NCBI GenBank assembly: GCA_021014325.1
Contig: CM037472.1
Span: 24,971,063 to 25,035,062 of the forward strand
Reading direction: 5' to 3'
From: Plazaster borealis
Taxonomy: Eukaryota; Echinodermata; Asteroidea; Forcipulatida; Labidiasteridae
Length of the DNA stretch: 64,000 nt
Shown: positions 21,651-33,592 of the stretch, in pieces
Layout: each line of letters begins with the position of its first letter
How positions within the stretch are numbered: position 1 is the stretch's first letter
Notes under the pieces: generated by a model
Told to the model about the DNA's origin: nothing
Databases searched by the model: none
Seen by the model: only the letters and a program-made list of their open reading frames with translations
Program-made: the position numbers and the translations under genes

Positions 21651-24600
21651 ATGTTTAAATTTTAAATTTTCTATAAGCACATGATCAAAATATTTGCTCG
21701 TTGGGTCTCCCTGAAGGCTCCGACTCCGATAGTCCCTAGTCTTAAACCACTTATTGAACATGTACGTGTACATGAACAAATTGTCATGTTGCCTGCACAA
21801 ACAATGTTAATTGTGCATTGTATTCTCCAAAATGTTCGGTTGTATAGGAGTCATTCAGGAACCATTATTATCTAGCATTGACTAGACAAAACAGGCCTGC
21901 CAAACAATGGCATAGCTATGACAGATGCAGGGGCGCTAACGCTCTACTGATGTTATCTACTATCTGGATGGTAATGACAGGATATCCTGCCAATTGCGAG
22001 CTACATTTCATAGAAGGGTAAATTTACCGGTTGGGAAGGGTAGATGTCCAGGAAGGAACTGTGCATCAGCTCTTGTCAAAATGCTTGAAAATGTCAACAT
22101 TACTGATTTTTAAGACTGAAACCACTGTTTAAAATACAGTACGCATATCTTTCATGTTCCCAGAAACCTATGGCATAAACTGATCCAATTCCAAGTTAGT
22201 TGGTTTAGCTTGATCTGTTCCAGTACAAAATTGATTCAAGCGTAAGGCACAAGACATCCGTTGAAACAACTCTGCTTGCAGCACAGTTTAAGAAAAATAT
22301 TAAGTATGTAGGCCTACCACAATCAGGTTCTTCATAATCTTAAGAACAATTCATTGTTGAAATACAATCAGGTTTAAGGACAATGAAGCGTAATGACTGA
22401 TTCAATTTTGAGACCCATTTTTTCTCGAATACAATGGCAATGTAGGCCTACACCATTTTATTGTGAGGTTAGAGACTTATAATTTTTTCTCATTTCTTTT
22501 CCTCTTCAAAAACATACAGATAACTTAAGGTTCTTAAAGAATTACAACATGCCAGCACTTAATCCCTGCCATAAAAGCATCACCTGAGGCTGTATTTGGG
22601 TAAACTGCTTTCTAGTTGCATAAACAGGGGAGGGGGGGGGGGCACTCGGAACCATTGCTCCCCTCTTGACCCCCCCACACAAAAAATAAAAATTGTCTGA
22701 TTGTGCCACTGCTGCCTTTACAACACTAGGGTACAAAAAAGATCAAACTGTCTAAAAATAAAAAATATAATTCAATGTTCAAATTTAAAAAAAATTATTT
22801 ATAGGAGAATGAAGATATCACAACCATAACACAATTTTTGCAACTTTTTTGTCCAAGCTGTTTTAAAAAGAAAGAAAGAAAAAACAAACCAAAACGTAAA
22901 GCAGAAAAAAATTGTTTGCAAGTCTTCTCTTTTAAGACTTGTGGAAGGCTGGAGGAAAGACCGGTCCTAGCCTGTGAGATGTCAGGAAATGTGTTACTGT
23001 TATGTGACTTTCTTCATCTTGACAACACTGTCATATTTATGGGCCACTGTCGGGTGTGTTCACATGAGCAAAGAATGATTCATGTCTTTCACTTGGAATT
23101 CATTTCAATTATGACTGTGTTCAGTTTCAAATGTCACGGGTCAGCAGAAGTTTTAGTGCGAGTTGACAGCGTCATGGTTTTGTCCTTTTTTTGTTCCTGA
23201 GACCTTGTATGGAAAGTAAATAATGTTAACAGAAAAAACCACCAGTCTGTTTTGGACCAGGGCCTCAAATATGATAAGGTTTATAATAATATTGGCAAAA
23301 GAACTTTACTGAAAATGAAAGGAAGAGAAAATTTAAAGAAACTGCAGGATATTAGAAAGGAACATATTTTCTTTAAAAGAGTGTAATAGCTTTTGTTCAA
23401 AATGCCTTCTCTTTGACTGATTCTGATTAAATACAATCTGGCACTGAACTCTCTGAAAATGAGTGTAGATATCTGCTAGTGCTACACGCCAAAATCTATC
23501 TGTTACATCATATGCCAATGGTCAAATTAACACTTCACAAAATCATCATATTAGAGATCCACTTTCGCCTGCCATTGGTAGCTTCTGTGAGAGCCCAGTT
23601 TAAGGGTTTAGGTTTACTTCTTGCAGCTTGGTGTTTACCACACCTACTAGGCTTTTGGCTTTTGGTCTTGAATTTGAATTGACTCTCATCCCATTAAAAA
23701 AGGTATCTGCTTCCATCCATCCAAGTGAAACCATCAAAGCACAGGTTGAGACTGTCTGATCTTATCTCACAAATCAAATTGTCATCTGGTTTCACTGAAG
23801 TAATGTTATTATCTTGCCTTTGCTTATGTAATCTTACACCCACATGAATCAAACCCCACCAAGTGACAGCACAAATACCTTTGCAGAAAGTTGTGTTTCT
23901 CCTAAACCTGACATTTCAGTAAGATTAGTTTCATGTTGAATTTTTTTTTTATAAATCCAAGACACCTCAGATTTTTGTATTAAGAAACAGCTCACAATCT
24001 GCAGCGACATTATTGAGCTCATTGTGCTAAACTTGTAGAAATCATAAAGAAAGGATAAAAACCAAGCAGATTAAAAGCTGACAAATTGGTCAGAGACCAC
24101 TAATTTTCATTTGTGGTTTTGATTTGAACATCCTTGGATGCAACTGTGCAGTATTAAGGCAATCAATTATTATTCTATCATTGCTAGTACATAAGACTTC
24201 ATCCTTCCACCTGGTCAACCATAGGGGTTGACAAATAACTTCAAACACATCCCACAAGGCAAACTTGTTTAAGTTTGAAACCATTATTCACTGTATCTGA
24301 AATTTGATCGACATAAATACTTTTTCATAGGAAATGAAATGCGGCTATGAAAAGCCAACTTTGAAAAGCACTCCGTACTAATGCTAAAAACAGAAGCTCA
24401 GTGCCTGAATCTCAGACGTGTCAAATTCACCAAGTTTCACCAACGTACGCGGGTGAAAATTTCCAAGATTTCTGTTTACTCACGTGTACTGACAGTGACT
24501 GTACTACTGAGGTGTGGCGCGCGGATGTGGTGATCACGCGAGTAGTGGAATGTTTGTCTGGTATATACCTGGTATTTTGAGCAAAAGGGACATCATTAGC

Positions 24601-26922
24601 TGGGAGTGCTTTTTGAATGTTGTCTCAAGTGTAATTCTAGTTTAATATGAATCACAATAAAGAAGCTAGATTGTACAATTTACAGTCTTTCCTTCTTATT
24701 GAATTTAAATGCAATTTGGTGATAAAGTAAAGTACTGTTTAGGTTTTAGGCTTAGCCTGTTTAACGTTTAGACCTATTCACTACCGATACATCGTTTCAC
24801 AGTAAGATACATGGGTTAAAGATTAATTTTTGTCTTGTATGTGATGAATACAAAAATTGATATAGATAAATCAGAAAATAACTCTTTTCAGAGAGGTTTT
24901 TTTAAATGAGATTTTCCAATCCTAAACTTTCCTTCCTCAATTTAGCGTAGTCAAATTAAATTATTCTATACATGAAAAGACGTTTGTTGAACCTTTGGTT
25001 ATATGAAATCTAAACTTGCCCGCCCATGAGCACCCCATTATCGTGAAAAAGGGCTTGTGATGCTCACCTCCATTTGAAATGATGGTTTTGCAGTGATCAC
25101 AAGTTTTCAAAGTTTTATTTCTCATGCTCCTCTTGAAAATTTTGTGAGAAACATTAACAAGTTTCCTTCTGGCCACAATCAACCACTGTCATGTGTGCAG
25201 ACACTTATTATGAGGAAAACAAATTTGATGTCATGTGGTCTATGGCAACAGTTGGGGACTCCCACCTTGCCAGAGGGGGGAAACATTTGATACCTCGCAC
25301 AGCATGCATGGAGGGGCAGCTAATGACACCCCTCGAAGCAACTGTGGTCTCAACCTTATCTACAAATGTAAGGAAAGTCAATGCATTAAAGGAAATGTCA
25401 TTTGGGTCTCTGTTATCTGAAGGGTTCTTGAAAAGTAGGAAACATTATTGGTTTTCAGAGAAGTGAATTCCTTCCTATCTTCTAGTTTTCACTAAGCATA
25501 ACAAAACGTGTACCTTTTACCTTGTACCTAGGCATCGTCCATCCACTGCAGGATGTAGCACTCTATAAGATTCTTGCAAAACATTTCAGACTTTTTGAGA
25601 AAGTCCCCAAAAATGAGTTAAGGCTTTTTCACACATGGAGGTTTATACAAAAAAATCAATCAAAAATCAAAAATCATAACAAAATGTCAGTAAGATAACT
25701 TTAGAAAGTTGATAATAAATGAGCTTTGAGATTATAAATAGTTCAGAAATCAGCGTTTTCAATTGCGAAAAAAAAGGAAATGGCCTGGCATTTACAGAAT
25801 TTTGATTAGTTTTTTATAGCTGTGCACTTTTTTATTTTCAAAAAGGGGAAATCAGCTGATCAGCTGCATGCCTGTTAAGAATTTCGACGCAATATTTTTC
25901 TAAATGATTCCATACTCTAAATGTATGAGAGGAATTAAGAGGTATTTACATATCATCGCTCAATGGGCTAGTATTACATTGTTTCAATAAATGACTTTCA
26001 AGAAAAGAGCAAAAAAGAAATGCAGAACATCTTAAATAACAACGCGTTGGCTCACTGCTATAAGGTCATTAATTGCAATTTCATTTTCGTAATGATCAAA
26101 AGGTCATTAAATGAAAAATATGTATACACTTGAAAAAGATAAATCAAAATCAACAAATAAATGTTTTACTTAGAAAATGATTTTTTCCTTTTGCTAAGCA
26201 AATACTTTGAAGACCACTCTTGATCAATAAACCCCCATTTACCAGGAGCTCCAAAGTATGCAAAAGCAATTTTATGAAACCCATACAAATTGCACTAATG
26301 ACCTTATAGTCCTGAGCAGCTAACAGCTCCTTTCAAGAGCCAACACTCTTCCCAAAAGAAGTTTACACATTTTTGTACCATGGAAGAAAAGTTGCACCCA
26401 CAAAACATGGAAGTAGTTACTTCCAATCATCTAAAAATAAGTCTTCAAAAGTAATAAAATTCAATTACAGTTCTGATGTTGTTTTCAATGTGTCCTAACA
26501 CAAATTGCAAATTGATGATTGCAATTACCACTGTTCCTAAAGACATGTACACATACAACGTCCTTGAACAACGCTTGCCCTTTTTGTTCAAATGATTTAA
26601 GAGTTATTTGGATTGGACCAACATGACCACTTATTAGCCTTCAGAAATGAAAAGCGGATTACTACAGCCTATAGGGTTAGAGCTGGAGAACTAAGGGAGA
26701 GTAGTTACCCCAGCCTCTAAAAATCTCTCAGCAAGTTCTCTTTATAGAAAACATTTCTTCTCTTTTACACAAGGTCATAAAAGTCAGAGTCAATTTTGTT
26801 TCCATCATCTGGTCATGACTTGATAATGATACCTTAACAGGTTGTGTTGCTGCATTACCATATGTTAATGCCATCACAGAGAAGAAATATTTATCCTCAG
26901 TGATGATTTAAAAATCATAACT
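21651..26922. other. long stretch without a supported gene
   Basis: AT-rich and apparently unique. A 120-codon plus-strand open stretch at 22838-23200 begins with lysine-rich, A-rich sequence and lacks a splice context; not called. G/C runs lie near 22632. A CpG-rich patch at about 24430-24550 (CAACGTACGCGGG, then TGGCGCGCGGATG) could be a promoter or regulatory site. A plus-strand open segment at 25191-25466 has protein-like composition but no clear acceptor. Confidence 0.35.
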
Positions 26923-27150
26923 AACATTATTTGGTTTTAACCATACACCGATGCGTGTAAAGCACTGTACTTTCCAAAGTCCTGTACAAAAAAACCCATT
27001 GGCATATTACACGGACTGGATATGCCTGTGGATTGTTTTGTCACACAACTCAGGAAAGTACTGAGTATACAGTACAGTGCTTTACACACATCGGTGTTAG
27101 AGTAAAACCAAATGATATTCTTTATCCATGATGCAAATTTAACATACATT
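26923..27150. mobile_element. palindromic retroposon, short copy (family P)
   Basis: The left arm starts around TTTGGTTTTAACCATACACC, then GATGCGTGTAAAGCACTGTA. The right arm is its near reverse complement, TACAGTGCTTTACACACATC ... GAGTAAAACCAAA. It ends with the family tail TTTATCCATGATGCAAATTT AAC. A 12-bp direct repeat, AAAATCATAACT, flanks it at 26911-26922 and 27151-27162, as expected of LINE-mediated retroposition. The middle (near 26960-27040) has no intact tRNA-like boxes, so this is an internally deleted form of the elements at 43531 and 57090. Confidence 0.8.
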
Positions 27151-27162
27151 AAAATCATAACT

Positions 27163-28721
27163 GTTGTGAAGTGTTGTACAGTTAAAGGATAAGCATTATA
27201 AGTGTTTACTGTGGTGTGAGCATAGAGGAATGATTTAAATCCAGGTGCTTTTAATTTTAAAGGAAAGGATTATATAATATTAAACATTCATTTAGAAAAA
27301 TGTGTTCTGAAGCAACTTTCCAAACAAGATCCCCCTAAATATGTATACCAAAACATGTAACTCTTCATGGCATTTTTGTTTCCAAAGGCACGAAAACCTT
27401 TTGCAAACGATATTTGCGAGGGCTTATTTAGTTGTGATAGTTTGAACAGAATGAAAAGTTGTTTTTAGATAAACCAATACTACGGCTTCCCCTTTAAAAG
27501 TACCCCAGATGTTCTTTGGTGAAATCATTGAGGTAGGAATATACCATGGTGAAATCATGGTCTGTGGTATGATAACAAGACCCTCTCTCTCCCTCTATGT
27601 TTGGAATTCCTTCACACTAAATTAAAGGGGAAACCACAGCCAATTTTTGTTTCTTCTGGGAGCCACTAACCCCCATGGGGGAATCCCTAGGCAAGCCAAC
27701 AGGTGGTCTCACTCTGGCATATCCAGTGACCAATAACAATAAATTAGCTGCAAATTGGCACAGAAATCTTACAGTGTGGATTCTCATGTCTGGTGCTTGC
27801 TCTAAACACAGACCGAATCCAATGCTAGACTTCATTTCAGTCTCCCTCTCTCACAGGAAGTATATAGATATTTGGTACAGTAAATGCCCCATTAGGAATG
27901 TTTTAAACATTGAATTGTAAACAGATAGCGCTGACATACCAGTGGCTAGTCTTGGAACTGGACATTCTTACATTACTAATTGTTAAAATACCAATACAAG
28001 CAACTGCTTGGCAATGTTTAGCCTGAGTAGTCGTGAGCAGTGACAACTGCTGTTGTGGAGAGAGGAATTTGTTTGTAGGTTAGGGATTTATAACAGCAGC
28101 TGTGATCTAGTTTATTTTTGATACTATCTGAAAATGAACCTTGTATTCCATTGTGTAAGTAGTGTGTTATGAACAACATTGTCTTGCACCAAGACAAAAC
28201 AGTGGCCCACATTGGCCGTCTCTCAGAATCCACATATTCAGGTATCTGAATCTTCAGTCTATGTCAAAAGTTTGAAGCTTTGTAAGAATTGAATGGAAAA
28301 CATCATTCATTGAAAACAATGTGTGTCAAACAAATAGATTTCATGTCATCCACCAAAAATTGAGCCACTAATACGTTAAGGTTGTACACTGAAGTTTTCT
28401 TGATTAAATGTATCTGACCTAATGACAAAAATATTACCCGTCATGGAGTATAACATCATACACTGTTTTCTAATTTGTTATTGAGGGCAATTGACAAGAC
28501 TTATTGGAAGTCTATTTCTTGAAGATTTCCTGAGTATAACTGCCAACGAAACTCATGTCCTATGGGGGGCGTACAAATGACACATGTTATATGCCGCACT
28601 CAATTGTTCTGCTTTATGTTTATACCTTGAACTATTTGATGACATTTTACTTCAGCCCTTAACTGCATCCACGGCACATTAATAACTGCTCATCACTCTC
28701 CTTTGTATTGTTTTCTTATAG
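27163..28721. other. no supported gene; ends in an acceptor tract
   Basis: Intron-like. A 72-codon minus-strand stretch at 27617-27835 and an 81-codon plus stretch at 27675-27920 are mirror readings without splice support. The last 30 nt (TCACTCTCCTTTGTATTG, then TTTTCTTATAG) form one of the best acceptor signals in the window. Confidence 0.4.
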
Positions 28722-29055
28722 GCTGTAGGATGCAATCCCGTCTGAAGTAAAAGATGCTGTCATTTTTAGCCTTCATTTCATTCACCAAGCTACTTATAGA
28801 AATCATCTTTTGGTGCCGGGTTCTTGGGTTCCCCTGACAGAAATTAAATGAGGGGGCTGTAGAGAACTTTTTTTATCCTTTTATTGGCTAAGTCTTCTGT
28901 CGCAATTCTTTTTTCTACTCTTTTGCTTTTTAGCGGTAAAACCAAAAAAATCTTCTTGTTTTAATAATCATCTTGTTTTGTGCATTTTTTTTGTGATGTG
29001 GCTTTTGGATTGTTTTTGTCTATAATGGCATTTGGAATAAAACTAGACAAGTAAT
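28722..29055 (+). CDS. putative terminal exon with 3' UTR
   Basis: A strong acceptor precedes GCTGTAGGATGC at 28722. Two frames give short C-termini: phase 0 entry gives AVGCNPV then TGA at 28743-28745; phase 1 entry gives CRMQSRLK then TAA at 28748-28750. Phase 0 would fit the exon at 18555-18603 and the GTAAGC-donor version of 17653-17783. The remainder is T-rich, stop-dense sequence like a 3' UTR, ending in AATAAA at 29036-29041 with a T-rich stretch soon after. Most of the feature would therefore be untranslated. The protein is unknown. Confidence 0.4.
29036..29041 (+). terminator. poly(A) signal AATAAA
   Basis: AATAAA in TTTGGAATAAAACTAG, followed about 20-30 nt later by TTTAGTTTACTTTTTTGT, a plausible downstream element. 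A second AATAAA at about 29204-29209 could be an alternative. Support depends on the terminal exon call. Confidence 0.4.
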
Positions 29056-30582
29056 TTAGTTTACTTTTTTGTAATCCTTCAGCAGTGTGCCATTGTCCTG
29101 TCTTTGGAATGTATTGTGTAATCTACTGTTTATACTATCGCTTGCCTTTTGTATATTATGTATATTTTGATGATGTATTTGTGATGTTTTTACCTGTGAA
29201 ATTAATAAATAACAGGGTTCCTAAATGCAAATGTAATTACAAAAACATTACTCAAAATTATTTATTTTTGTTTTTAGAGTGGGAGGAAGGGGGTGTATTA
29301 GCAATAATAGCCCTGCGTAACACCCACTATGAATCCGACTTGCAAGTACCTGTCCTATAGGCTCCCCCCTGATCCTGCAAATTGCAATAACAAATTCCCT
29401 TTTTCAAGTCTTTACTCTAAACACAGGCTTAGGTATCGCTGGCAAAATGTATTGTAAATTAAGCCCTCAGTATTTCCAAAGTTCTGTGTCCTTGTTTTGG
29501 GAAACAATTTCAACTGAATGCCATCACATTTTTGAGTTAGACATAAAACAGCCGTGGTGTGTCTGTCCTGTCCAATAGTTGATTTAATTTGATGTTCTCT
29601 GATGAATGATAGTGAAGGTAGTTACTCTGGGTTCCTGAAGGAATCAAAGTGGGAAACGAGAACAAGTTGCCAAGGCAACAGTTCCCCTTGGATCAGTCCC
29701 CCACCCCCAGGGGATATCTCCCCAGGGTGACATTGCCTGTGATGTATGACCATGAATTGGCCCTGGCAAGAGTGCTAGTAGTGAAGGAATGCACAGTATA
29801 TGTACCGGTATTCACTATGGTACAGCTGCGACTGTGAGAGTTAGTCAAGTCTGGAAAAATGAAAAATACTCTAAAACACAACGTGTTGAATGGGCATGAA
29901 TAATTGTCTCCAATAAAATTTGGAAATCTAACCTAATTGTTATTCGAGACTTCTTGTAATAAACGACTAAATACAATTGATTACTCGCATAATTTTTTAG
30001 AACCAACAGTTTATGAACAGGCAACAACCAGTAATGTGTACTTGCTTCAAAATGTGCTCTGTCACAAAAAGTGACTGACAAAAAAAAGCCTGAACAACAT
30101 TTGGAAACGGTTAAATGCTGATGATCTACTTTAAGATTTATTATTGTCTACGCACATCTCACAACTTATCAAATTTGACAACACGTCAGATTCAATAACT
30201 TATCAGGATGTTCAGAGGCCAATACAATGATACAACTAAGTAAGCTTTGAGATAATTTCCTCTGTACCTAACGCCCCTTCGAGTGAGGAGATAATAATTG
30301 GCTCCAAAATTTGATATGATCCTCTACTCTATTAACAGCTTAAATAGGCCACCTGTTACGTCTATGTTTGGATGACTTGACATACGAAATTGGAGTTCCG
30401 AACTTGTTTGTCTTGAACATTTTGTGCAGTGGCTGGTTGATTGAAACCTTCTCTAAAATCTTTCACTCTGATAATTAATTCATTACATAAGAAAAATGTG
30501 AAGTGAAATGTTCATACATTATGTCCAATGTACATGTACATGTACATATGGGTACAACTATTATTAGTATATGCTGTACCTG
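29056..30582. other. no supported gene; GC-richer patch at 29630-29840
   Basis: The patch is open on both strands (plus reads PRQQFPLDQSPTPRGYLPR) but has no clear splice sites. It includes near-palindromes CCCCCACCCCCAGGGG and TACCGGTA. It could be an exon fragment or regulatory DNA. A TGTACATGTACATGTACAT run lies at 30530-30550. Confidence 0.3.
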
Positions 30583-30809
30583 CACTGCAAGAACTGGGGT
30601 GTTAAAATTGACGCCATGGGTGTTGTCACATATATAGATACCGAACAGAGAATCAAAATTAACATCCTAGGGTGTTAAAATAACACCAATGTAATAGTTT
30701 TTGCAGAAATTAGTGTTATTTTAACACCCTATGGTGTAAATTTTGACTCTTAATTTGGTATCTATATGAACGCCCATGGTGTCAATTTTAACACCCCAGT
30801 TTTGCAGTG
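30583..30809. mobile_element. 227-bp foldback element, CACTGCAA termini
   Basis: The left arm CACTGCAAGAACTGGGGTGT continues TAAAATTGACGCCATGGG. The right arm is its reverse complement (TCAATTTTAACACCCCAG, then TTTTGCAGTG). A second inverted pair inside (ATCCTAGGGTGTTAAAATAA and its complement) makes almost the whole element fold. CACTG-type ends recall hAT MITEs, but no 8-bp duplication is evident. Confidence 0.8.
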
Positions 30810-31244
30810 TGTAATGGCTCCTCTATTCTTTATGCAGGAATAAGGAAGTTATCAGCCCAACAAAACTTTAAGCCACACCTCCTTTCCATTTTAGACCACC
30901 CCCACACGGTGGTGATTGACAACTGCTACAGAAACAGGGGCACCCCAGCCAGATTGTAAATGACTATTTCAGGCCTTACCTCTGGCAGAAGTGAGGTGAG
31001 ATTTTTGGGCAGAGAGTCCATATGGGATAACCATAATAACATGATGGCTCATATTTCAAATCGGAATATCTCTGGGTTTCCGGGTTTCTTTTATATCCAT
31101 TGGGGGGGGGGGGTAGAAAGGTGCACAAAACCATCTTTAGTCTGATTCAATGAAATCCAAAGCATGGTTTTAACATTCAGCTGCTGCTCTCAGGAACAGC
31201 CTCTAGATTCACATTTGGGCTTTTTCTTCTGTTGCAACTTTGCT
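30810..31244. other. no gene seen
   Basis: Unique sequence with a 12-nt G run at 31102-31113. Confidence 0.4.
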
Positions 31245-31676
31245 TTGGGCAGTTGGTCGGCGTAGTGGTATCTTTCATCACCTTCCACCTCTAGGACCCG
31301 ATTCGAATCTTGCTTGGGTCACTATGTGGATCGCGGGTTTTCAGTCCCTACCTGAGGGCGTGGGTTTCCCCTGGAATAATTCATCTAAAACTGAAACTTC
31401 CTTCCTTGTCTTCTCTCCATTGGGTTCTTGGCTAGTTTAGTGATTATTCTGCTTCTCTGAGAATCCTTGGCTTCACAAACAGAATTAATCAATGAAATAA
31501 AATGAAATTAAAAATCTTACGAGTGATTTCAAAACATATTTGTTACCCAATGCTTAGTTTGTAAGTTGTTGTTTTATTGGTCTTCTTGTAATATGTAATG
31601 CGCTTCGGTCATTTTTTTGGAAAAGCACAATATAACAGCTTTATTGTTGTTATTTATTATTATTATTATTATTATG
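31245..31676 (+). mobile_element. tRNA-derived SINE (family S2)
   Basis: The head contains an A-box-like GGCGTAGTGGT and a B-box-like GATTCGAATCT. The body has TTTTCAGTCCCTACCTGA, GGGTTTCCC and CTAAAACTGAAACTTCCTTC. A similar body recurs at 49146-49397 (CAGTCCCTACCTAATTGCAT, CTAAAACTGAGG). The tail holds GCGCTTCGG and AAAGCACAATATAACAGC and finishes in (ATT)n at 31655-31675. Head and body differ from family S1. Confidence 0.7.
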
Positions 31677-31736
31677 GTTAGCTAAAAGATATATCATAAC
31701 TGATTCATCACTCCAAAAACTCCTCTCATTTCAACC

Positions 31737-32095
31737 AATAATAATAAATAATACGCAGTTCTGATATAAAGCACTTTTCACAACATGAAGGGCATCCCAA
31801 AGCACAATTTTTTAAATTTATCATACAGGTATGCAGAACTATGTTTGGAATTATGAGACCCATTTTACATGTATATTTATACGTGTAGCACCTTCGGTTT
31901 ACAAGGTGCTGCCGCGCAAACTTATTGCAGCCAAACGTGCCAGAAACACCAGGGCAAACCCCTTCTCTTAACGATTAGTGTACTGGGTTCTTGTGCAAAT
32001 ACACAACACACAGGACCTATGGCTTTACGTCCCAACACGTTGGTTAAATGTCTTGCTTTTAAGGACACAAGTGTCAAGACCGGGAGTCAAAACAA
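31737..32095 (-). mobile_element. SINE (family S1), head replaced by a tandem array
   Basis: Read on the minus strand the 3' tail (AGAACTGCGTATTATTTATT) is at the left end, followed by the body (AAGAACCCAGTACACTAATC, the GGGACGTAAAGCCATAGGTC region) and the CACTTGTGTCCTTAAAAGCA segment. The tRNA-like head is absent: where it should begin, the sequence passes into the tandem array at 32041-32650. Confidence 0.75.
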
Positions 32096-32650
32096 TAGAA
32101 ACAACCATAACGACTTTGATCATCCAACATCAATACGTTTGGATAAATGTCTTGCTTTTAAGGACACAAGTGTCAAGACTGGGAGTCAAAACAATAGAAA
32201 CAACCATAACGACCTTGATCATCCAACATCAATACGTTTAGATAAATGTCTTGCTTTTAAGGACACAAGTGTCAAGACCGGGAGTCAAAACAATAGAAAC
32301 AAAAAACAACCATACCGACTTTGATCATCCAACATCAATACGTTTGGATAAATGTCTTGCTTTTAAGGACACAAGTGTCAAGACCGGGAGTCAAAACAAT
32401 AGAAACAAAAAACAACCATAACGACTTTGATCATCCAACATCAATACGTTTGGTTAAATGTCTTGCTTTTAAGGACACAAGTGTCAAGACCGGGAGTCAA
32501 AACAATAGAAACAAAAAACAACCATAACGACTTTGATCATCCAACATCAATACATTTGGATAAATGTCTTGCTTTTAAGGACACAAGTGTCAAGACCGGG
32601 AGTCAAAACAATAGAAACAACCATAAAGACCTTGATCATCCAACATCAAT
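32041..32650. repeat. tandem array, 99/106-bp unit, six copies, SINE-seeded
   Basis: TTGCTTTTAAGGACACAAGT starts at 32053, 32152, 32251, 32357, 32463 and 32569, giving spacings of 99, 99, 106, 106 and 106. The 7-bp difference is an extra AAAAAAC-type stretch. About 45 bp of each unit (TGTCTTGC through AAGACCGGGAGTC) is SINE family S1 body; the rest (AACAATAGAAACAACCATAA, CGACTTTGATCATCCAAC) is not SINE. The 99-bp units keep frame, so a 151-codon open stretch appears at 31869-32324; it is a repeat artefact, not a gene. Confidence 0.92.
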
Positions 32651-33360
32651 GGCCAAGAACTCAACCCATGCTACAGAGTGTTGTGGAAGAGCTAGTGGCA
32701 ACCCACAAACAACAGCCCTAAGATTTCTTCCTGAAAGATTACTGAAGATCTCTAAAATACCAACAACCAAAAATAACAACTAAATCTGTGAAGTAGCTTA
32801 TTGTGAATAAAGTGACATCTGTTCAAAGATTTTCAAATGTCAATGGCAACTTTTTACTCAAATATTTCACTACAGATTTTGACTGTGATCATCCCATTTA
32901 TATTCAGTTCCATAAGTTATAACTGAATGTTACAGGTTTTGATCTTTTCATTTCATTTATAATTCACAAGATAAAAAAAGGGTACATATTAAAACAAAAC
33001 CATACAAATTTAAATATCATGAACTTGCACTAGATAAATACTATATTTAAAACCAGACTGACAACAAACAAGAAAAGACACCGCAAAGACAGTGCTTCCT
33101 AGTGAAGGTTTGCAAAAAAAAAACCGACATAATAGTATACAATACTACTGGTTGCTCTCCAAGCGCGCACATCCAGGGCAAATGAGAAGACAAAGTAAGG
33201 ATTAAAAACAACAGCAGAGACTACAAGAACACCAACAACAACCATGGGACAAGGACAAAGACAGTATAAAAATAAGTGTAAACTACACAACATATGAGTC
33301 AGCTTCATAATGATAATAATATTAAGAATTGGGGACACTAATCATCCTTAAAAGTAGAAG
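32651..33360. other. no gene seen
   Basis: AT- and A-rich sequence. The part from about 32930 may be the 3' extension of the minus-strand SINE that follows, but I cannot show it from another copy in this window. Confidence 0.35.
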
Positions 33361-33592
33361 TGGTTGAGCCACTGGCATGTAAAGGCGCCTTTTGGCAGCC
33401 AGCCAGCCATCCCACCCAATGACCACAGAGAATTTTTTTCTAGAGGGAGGAAAACCGGAGGACCCCGAGAAAAACACTCGAGAGGCATAGGATCAGAAGA
33501 GAACCAACGCACAACTCTACTTGTACATGGCTCTAGCCAAGAATCGAACCGGGCCACAGTGGTTTACGCACCGAGCCACCAATGCCACCTTT
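33361..33592 (-). mobile_element. tRNA-derived SINE head and body (S2-like)
   Basis: On the minus strand: TGGCATTGGTGGCTCGGTGC (A-box-like), CCCGGTTCGATTCTTGG (B-box-like), then CTCGGGGTCCTCCGGTTTTC and CTCCCTCTAG, resembling the gggtttccc/aactgaaacttcc body of family S2. Its plus-strand reading contains GGAAAACCGGAGGACCC. Both strands are open across much of it; these frames are not genes. Confidence 0.6.

Noticed and set aside
22838..23200. 120-codon plus-strand open frame
   Set aside because: It begins in an A-rich, Lys-coding tract without an ATG or acceptor. No recognisable domain.
31869..32783. Long repetitive open frames (up to 151 codons) with a 33-residue repeat
   Set aside because: They follow exactly the 99-bp tandem DNA unit, occur in more than one frame, and end as soon as the unit length shifts to 106. 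This is a tandem-repeat artefact, not a repeat protein.
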